Part shown: positions 21,932 to 25,377 of the stretch, piece by piece
How positions within the stretch are numbered: position 1 is the first letter of the stretch
Layout of the letters: every line of letters starts with the position of its first letter
Assembly (NCBI GenBank): GCA_028717785.1
Contig: JAQUND010000021.1
Coordinates: 1-25,377, forward strand
Length of the DNA: 25,377 nt
Direction: 5' to 3'
DNA from: Candidatus Nanoarchaeia archaeon
GTDB lineage: Archaea > Nanoarchaeota > Nanoarchaeia > SCGC-AAA011-G17 > JAFCDX01
Program-made: the position numbers and the translations under genes
The notes under the pieces: model-generated
The model's input: only the letters and a program-made list of their open reading frames with translations
What the model was told of the DNA's origin: nothing
Databases searched by the model: none

Positions 21932-22153
21932 ATGACAAATATAACATTATCTATACCTGATGAATTAAATGGAAAAATGAAACATCATACAGATATAAGG
22001 TGGAGTGAAGTTGCAAGAAAAGCAATAGAACAAAAGATAGAAGATTTAGAATTAATGGATAAAATTATTGCCAAAAGTAAATTTACTAAAAAAGATGTTG
22101 ATGAATTCGATAAAAAGATAAAATCCTTAGCTACAAAGAGGTTTCTTGCGTGA
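21932..22153 (+). CDS. VapB-like ribbon-helix-helix antitoxin
   Basis: The 73-residue product starts MTNITLSIPDELNGKMKHHT, the beta strand and first helix of a ribbon-helix-helix DNA-binding domain, then RWSEVARKAIEQKIEDLELM as the second helix. The C-terminal tail (SKFTKKDVDEFDKKIKSLAT) should bind a toxin. An in-frame start at 21890 would add 14 residues, but AAGGAG (21921-21926) lies five bases before the ATG at 21932, and the TATA AAGTTTATATATGG (about 21882-21895) overlaps the upstream codons, so 21932 is preferred. The gene ends with a GTGA overlap onto a truncated PIN-domain (VapC) reading frame. The antitoxin itself looks intact. Confidence 0.85.
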   Translation: MTNITLSIPDELNGKMKHHTDIRWSEVARKAIEQKIEDLELMDKIIAKSKFTKKDVDEFDKKIKSLATKRFLA

Positions 22154-22272
22154 GAATAATTATAGATTCAAATGTTTTATTTTTAGCGTTAATTAAAGAT
22201 TCAATTACAAGACAAATTATTTTAAAATATAATGGTTTTTTTCTGTTTCTAGAATTTATAAAAAATTTATAA
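22150..22272 (+). pseudogene. Truncated PIN-domain toxin (VapC remnant)
   Basis: A GTG at 22150, overlapping the VapB stop, opens a 40-codon frame: MRIIIDSNVLFLALIKDSIT, then RQIILKYNGFFLFLEFIKNL and a stop. This is the first strand and helix of a PIN domain, with the initial catalytic aspartate in IIIDSNVL and the ALIKDS-TR pattern of archaeal VapC ribonucleases. A complete PIN protein is about 120-140 residues and needs further acidic residues, none of which follow; the next 80 bases are non-coding AT-rich sequence in all readings I made. The toxin is therefore most likely dead, having lost its C-terminal two-thirds by deletion. Confidence 0.75.
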
Positions 22273-22352
22273 TAATTTTTAGATTTATTGTTTGTAAAAT
22301 ACTTAGATAAAGTTTAATAATTAAGAAATTAACAAATTTTGTTAAAATAGTG

Positions 22353-22667
22353 TTAGGGTTCAATTTTTGAAGTTTGAACAATTGAATCAATAGTTTCTGC
22401 TGTTTCTGTCCCACCAATTATATTCATAAGTGACTTTTTTTGAGAATTTAAATCCGATTCTTTTATTTGTTTCATTAATTTCTTTCCTTCTGTCAATGCT
22501 TTATTTTTAGAATTATAAACAGGATCACATGAAACGATTGGACGACAATATTTTTCTTTATTGTGAGTAATAGCCCAACCATATTTTCCAGATTGTTTAT
22601 CTTGATAAACATCTACTAACGTTTCATTTCCTTGAATTTCTAATGCTGAAAGTAAAGATAATCCCAT
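22353..22667 (-). CDS. Unrecognised protein, 104 residues
   Basis: The N-terminal half looks beta-rich (ETLVDVYQDKQSGKYGWAIT, YCRPIVSCDPVYNSK) and the C-terminal half helical (EGKKLMKQIKESDLNSQKKS, then LMNIIGGTETAETIDSIVQT). There is no signal, membrane segment or known motif; two cysteines lie at 41 and 47. TTTTTAAATATC on the minus strand, near 22690, is centred about 26 bases before the ATG, supporting a leaderless gene. It is flanked by the vapC remnant and by a 161-base AT-rich gap (22668-22828) in which I see only promoter-like sequence. Confidence 0.6.
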   Translation of the reverse strand: MGLSLLSALEIQGNETLVDVYQDKQSGKYGWAITHNKEKYCRPIVSCDPVYNSKNKALTEGKKLMKQIKESDLNSQKKSLMNIIGGTETAETIDSIVQTSKIEP

Positions 22668-22828
22668 AATATATAATATTTTGAAGATATTTAAAAAGAT
22701 TTCTATAGTGTGAAGGTAATTTAAATAAATGTATTTAAAATAATATATTTAACAGAAACAAATATATAAAATTTAAATTTAATCATAAAATTTTCCTTTG
22801 AAAGATTGTACTAAAAATTAATTTATAT

Positions 22829-23710
22829 TTAAATAGAAATTCCTATTATTAAAAATACACCTAATAACATTATTAAACAAGCTACGGATTTATATAAAAT
22901 ATTATTTTCTTTAAATAATTCTCCACCAATTATTGTAGTTAATAAAGTACTTGTTAGTAATATTGGCATAACTAAGGAAATATAAGCAGTTTTAATAGCT
23001 AAATAGTAAAAAGCAGTGTTAAGTAAACCAGCAATTGCGGTTACAATTAATGGAAATTTAGATCTTTTTATAGTTTGTTTTACTTTTATTAAATTTTTAT
23101 CATCATTTAATTGGAATGTTAATACTAAAATTGTTGTAAATAAATAAGAAAAGAATAAAAGATTCATAGGATCAATAAATTTATTTCCTAACATATATCT
23201 CTCTCCAATAGCAGAAAATCCACCAATAATTAAAGATAAGAATAATAATATAGAATATTTGGATTTTTTTAATTTTAATAAAAATTGTTTAGTATTTGTT
23301 AATCCATGATCTGCTTCTAAAACATAGGCACCAAAAACAATTAAGATAACTCCAATTAATTGTAAAAATGTAATTTTTTCTCCAAGTATAAAATAAGCAA
23401 GAATAACAATAATTGCAGGACTTAAATTTGTTAAGGGAGTAGCAATACTAATATTTAATCTTTTAAGTGCTTTAGTCCAGAAAATATCAGATTCTATTGA
23501 TAATACTGCTATTATAGCAATTATAGAATAAGTAGCTAAAGATAAATAAAAATTAATGAAAGGTAAAATTACTAATAAGGCTACTAATTGAAATAATTTA
23601 TTTGCAGTTAAAAAGGTAATAGAATGTTCTTTTTCAATTGTTTTTTTTCTAAAAATAGTACTAACAGTAGAAAACATTGCAGATAATAAAGCATAAACAA
23701 TCCATATCAT
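22829..23710 (-). CDS. EamA-family (DMT superfamily) membrane transporter
   Basis: This 293-residue protein has ten membrane helices arranged as two five-helix repeats. Repeat one runs from MIWIVYALLSAMFSTVSTIF to the EamA signature TPLTNLSPAIIVILAYFILG, then GEKITFLQLIGVILIVFGAY. Repeat two starts near KYSILLFLSLIIGGFSAIGE and closes with VMPILLTSTLLTTIIGGELF and SVACLIMLLGVFLIIG. EamA proteins export or exchange small metabolites such as amino acids or sugars; the substrate cannot be told. Its ATG overlaps the stop of the upstream amino-acid permease (ATGA, 23707-23710), so the two form a bicistronic unit and may act on related compounds. Confidence 0.9.
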   Translation of the reverse strand: MIWIVYALLSAMFSTVSTIFRKKTIEKEHSITFLTANKLFQLVALLVILPFINFYLSLATYSIIAIIAVLSIESDIFWTKALKRLNISIATPLTNLSPAIIVILAYFILGEKITFLQLIGVILIVFGAYVLEADHGLTNTKQFLLKLKKSKYSILLFLSLIIGGFSAIGERYMLGNKFIDPMNLLFFSYLFTTILVLTFQLNDDKNLIKVKQTIKRSKFPLIVTAIAGLLNTAFYYLAIKTAYISLVMPILLTSTLLTTIIGGELFKENNILYKSVACLIMLLGVFLIIGISI

Positions 23711-24816
23711 ATTAAATTATAAATAACTCCTCCAACTAAAATTAATATTATTAATATTTTTAATAAAAGACTTTTTGGCATTTTATATTCTGATTTTAAT
23801 TTTTCCGTTTTAAATGTTATTAGTATTACAAGAATACCTGCTATACCTCCTGCTAAAAATCCAGCAAAATTTAGAACTTTAGTAAATGTAGCTACATTTC
23901 TTAAAATTAAAAATGCAAATAATGGAACTAGAACAGCAAGTAAATAAGAAGTATTTTCATTCAATTTAAAATCATATAAATAAGTTTCTTTCATGGCTAA
24001 TCCTAAAGCTAAAAAAGAAGTAAACATAGCAAATATAGCAAATATATTCCCTAAAATTAATCCTATAATACCTAGATAATTACCAAGACCAATTGTAGCT
24101 ATTTCTGTTGTATTTATTCCAGTTACTCCAACAACAATCAAAGCAAATAAACAATAAACTATTATTGGAATAATACTACCAATTAGAATTGCTTTTTTCA
24201 TTTCTTTTTTGTCTTTTACTAAAACTTCTTTTACTTCCTGTATTGATACTAATCCTAGAAAAGCAAAAACTACAACTCCATAAGGAATTACTAAATTATT
24301 AAAATTAAATGAAGTTAAATTATTAATATTAATTTGACTAAAAGACAATATTCCTATTATTACAACAGTTACTAAAATTAAAGAAGAAATAATTAACTCT
24401 GAAAAGCTTATTCTTTTAATACCTTTGAAAATTAAGAAAGCAACTACAAAGAAAAATGCAATACTCCACCAAAGATTACTTCCACCAAAAATTGCACTTA
24501 GTGAAGATCCTTCTCCAATTAAATAAGCAATTAAAGCCCCATAATCTCCAATTATAATTGATAAAAACATTAAATATTTTCCACTTTTTCCTAAATATTT
24601 ATTTGCATAACCAGTTAACTGATGATTTTCTTTTGTGCTTAAAACTATTTGACCTAAATACAAATTAAGAATTAACATCATTACCCCAATAAAAATAATA
24701 TCAACTAATCCAGTTAAGAAACCTGCTTTTGAAACAACGTATGGAATTCCTAAAACACCAGCACCGATTATTGTACCCATTAGGGTAGCTGCAGCTCTAA
24801 AAACCTCTTTTTTCAT
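23707..24816 (-). CDS. Amino-acid permease (APC superfamily, aromatic/AAAP type)
   Basis: A 369-residue transporter with about eleven helices. Helix 1 carries the glycine-rich unwound motif GTIIGAGVLGIPYVVSKAG (residues 14-32), typical of the APC/LeuT fold and especially of the hydroxy/aromatic amino-acid (HAAAP) and AAAP groups. Helix 6 begins with VIPYGVVVFAFLGLVSIQEV, the second substrate site (around 177-196). The short length and tryptophan/tyrosine-permease-like layout suggest proton- or sodium-coupled uptake of a neutral or aromatic amino acid; specificity is inferred. A TATA-like ATTATAAAC on the minus strand near 24845 lies about 29 bases before the ATG. It heads an operon with the EamA gene. 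Confidence 0.88.
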   Translation of the reverse strand: MKKEVFRAAATLMGTIIGAGVLGIPYVVSKAGFLTGLVDIIFIGVMMLILNLYLGQIVLSTKENHQLTGYANKYLGKSGKYLMFLSIIIGDYGALIAYLIGEGSSLSAIFGGSNLWWSIAFFFVVAFLIFKGIKRISFSELIISSLILVTVVIIGILSFSQININNLTSFNFNNLVIPYGVVVFAFLGLVSIQEVKEVLVKDKKEMKKAILIGSIIPIIVYCLFALIVVGVTGINTTEIATIGLGNYLGIIGLILGNIFAIFAMFTSFLALGLAMKETYLYDFKLNENTSYLLAVLVPLFAFLILRNVATFTKVLNFAGFLAGGIAGILVILITFKTEKLKSEYKMPKSLLLKILIILILVGGVIYNLI

Positions 24817-24925
24817 TATTTTATTAATAGAATAATTTGTTTATAATAGTTTTGATTTAACTTTCAGAAAGTTTTATAAGTTGATTTTATCCAATAATTT
24901 ATAAATTATTTATGGGCTTTATTTT

Positions 24926-24967
24926 GTTATTTGGTTATACCTAGGTGTAGAATATAACTTAAATAAC
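24926..24967 (+). promoter_or_regulatory. Leader hairpin upstream of the 53-residue protein gene
   Basis: GTTATTT-g-GTTATA (24926-24939) pairs with TATAAC-tt-AAATAAC (24953-24967), giving 13 base pairs with one small bulge and a 13-base loop. The loop region contains GGTGTAG, and ACCTAGGT (24939-24946) is itself palindromic. A TATA-like AATTTATAAATTATTT (24896-24911) would place the transcript start close to 24926-24930, so the hairpin may form the 5' end of the leader, about 40 bases before the start codon. It could equally be a DNA operator. Confidence 0.45.
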
Positions 24968-24991
24968 AAAAAGTAAACTATTAATTTAATT

Positions 24992-24997
24992 AGGAGG
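24992..24997 (+). promoter_or_regulatory. Strong Shine-Dalgarno site of the 53-residue protein gene
   Basis: AGGAGG, seven bases before the ATG at 25005. It is the most complete ribosome-binding sequence in the window and fixes the start of a gene that is otherwise short. Confidence 0.75.
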
Positions 24998-25004
24998 AAA
25001 ACAA

Positions 25005-25166
25005 ATGGCAACAAAATTAGGAGAATTTAAAGGAAATAAAATATTAATTTTAACTGATGGATCAGAAGCTTCAGAAAAGTTTCCGTTTTCTTTTGGATTA
25101 AAGAAAGCAAAATTAATTCTTGATAATATTGAAGACATTAAAAAATTTGTAGAAGAAAATCAATAA
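25005..25166 (+). CDS. Small conserved protein, 53 residues (PFSFG-KAKLILDNI type)
   Basis: The product begins MATKLGEFKGNKILILTDGS and ends PFSFGLKKAKLILDNIEDIK plus KFVEENQ. The block YPFSFGxxKAKLILDNIdaIKkFVee is one I recognise from very small conserved proteins scattered through bacteria and archaea; they have no established function. The layout is a short beta hairpin followed by a C-terminal helix. It is soluble, without signal or cysteines. The AGGAGG site and unusual leader suggest high or regulated translation, which stands out where most genes appear leaderless. A T-rich terminator follows. Confidence 0.75.
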   Translation: MATKLGEFKGNKILILTDGSEASEKFPFSFGLKKAKLILDNIEDIKKFVEENQ

Positions 25167-25170
25167 ACAG

Positions 25171-25191
25171 ATTTTCTCTAATTCTTTTTTT
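25171..25191 (+). terminator. T-rich terminator after the 53-residue protein gene
   Basis: ATTTTCTCTAATTCTTTTTTT directly after the stop, followed by the mscL TATA box AGTTTTATAAATAATT (about 25197-25212), centred 25 bases before the mscL ATG. Confidence 0.5.
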
Positions 25192-25228
25192 ACATAAGTT
25201 TTATAAATAATTACTAATAATTATTAAT

Positions 25229-25377
25229 ATGGGATTTGTTAAAGAATTTAAAGAATTTGCTATGCGTGGTAACGTAATGGATCTAGCAATAGGTATTATT
25301 CTTGGTGGTGCTTTTGGTAAAATAGTAACTTCCCTAGTAAATGATATAGTTATGCCTCCAATTGGATTGATAATGGG
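25229..25377 (+). CDS. mscL: MscL large-conductance mechanosensitive channel, N-terminal fragment (runs off the window)
   Basis: The 49 visible residues read [40 protein letters not shown] and [10 protein letters not shown]. This is the MscL N-terminal amphipathic helix ([14 protein letters not shown]) and first membrane helix with the pore-lining [18 protein letters not shown], then the conserved NDIVMPPIG. MscL forms a pentamer that opens under membrane tension to release solutes during osmotic downshock. The second helix is outside the window. The start is leaderless, with TATA 25 bases upstream. Confidence 0.95.
   Translation, partial: MGFVKEFKEFAMRGNVMDLAIGIILGGAFGKIVTSLVNDIVMPPIGLIM

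Noticed and set aside
22668..22828. AT-rich gap with repeated TTTAAAT words, considered as an origin or small RNA
   Set aside because: The words are low-complexity AT and promoter-like; no stable GC-containing stem, no tRNA-like fold and no ordered iterons.
1..25377. CRISPR arrays, rRNA, tRNA genes and insertion sequences
   Set aside because: I found no regularly spaced repeats, no cloverleaf-like GC-rich segments in the gaps, and no transposase or terminal inverted repeats. A scan with dedicated covariance models would be needed to be sure for tRNAs.

Overview
The window is very AT-rich and almost entirely coding. It reads as archaeal, most like a reduced-genome DPANN lineage of the Woesearchaeota/Pacearchaeota type (the lineage is inference). 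Archaeal signs are the archaea-specific tRNA amidotransferase GatDE, many TATA boxes of the AAAGATTTATAAAT kind centred about 25-28 bases before the start codon (apparently leaderless genes), T-rich terminators, and proteins shorter than their families. Several genes are of bacterial type: a full-length bacterial-style AspRS, GatCAB, RlmH, an MgtA-type ATPase and MscL.

Layout. 1-180 is the start of ftsZ (minus strand), and its TATA box sits inside a long dyad. gatD (478-1740) converges on two unrecognised minus-strand genes, a polytopic membrane protein and a soluble protein. Next come a small CxxC zinc protein, two tandem six-cysteine surface proteins with an 88-base identical promoter/start block, gatE (4909-6321), an unknown gene, an M16 peptidase, an M29 aminopeptidase and a SemiSWEET.

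From 9836 to 15856 lies the most unusual part: a nucleotidyltransferase-HEPN (MntA/HepT-like) pair, aspS, a truncated HAD gene, a second and different wHTH-nucleotidyltransferase/HEPN pair that overlaps gatC, three tiny tandem genes, and gatA. A 45-residue membrane protein precedes an MgtA-type P-type ATPase. A five-gene minus-strand operon follows (DUF4013, small membrane protein, two unknowns, rlmH). Then come gatB, an orphan VapB with a truncated VapC, an unknown gene, an EamA plus amino-acid-permease operon (minus), a 53-residue conserved small protein with a strong Shine-Dalgarno site and a leader hairpin, and the start of mscL.

How the genes fit together. GatD+GatE turns Glu-tRNA(Gln) into Gln-tRNA(Gln). 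AspRS carries the residues associated with non-discriminating enzymes and would charge tRNA(Asn) with Asp, and GatCAB would amidate it to Asn-tRNA(Asn). All six genes for both indirect aminoacylation routes lie within about 21 kb, mixed with nucleotidyltransferase/HEPN modules. GatE lacks its usual AspRS-like GAD insertion, while AspRS retains one.
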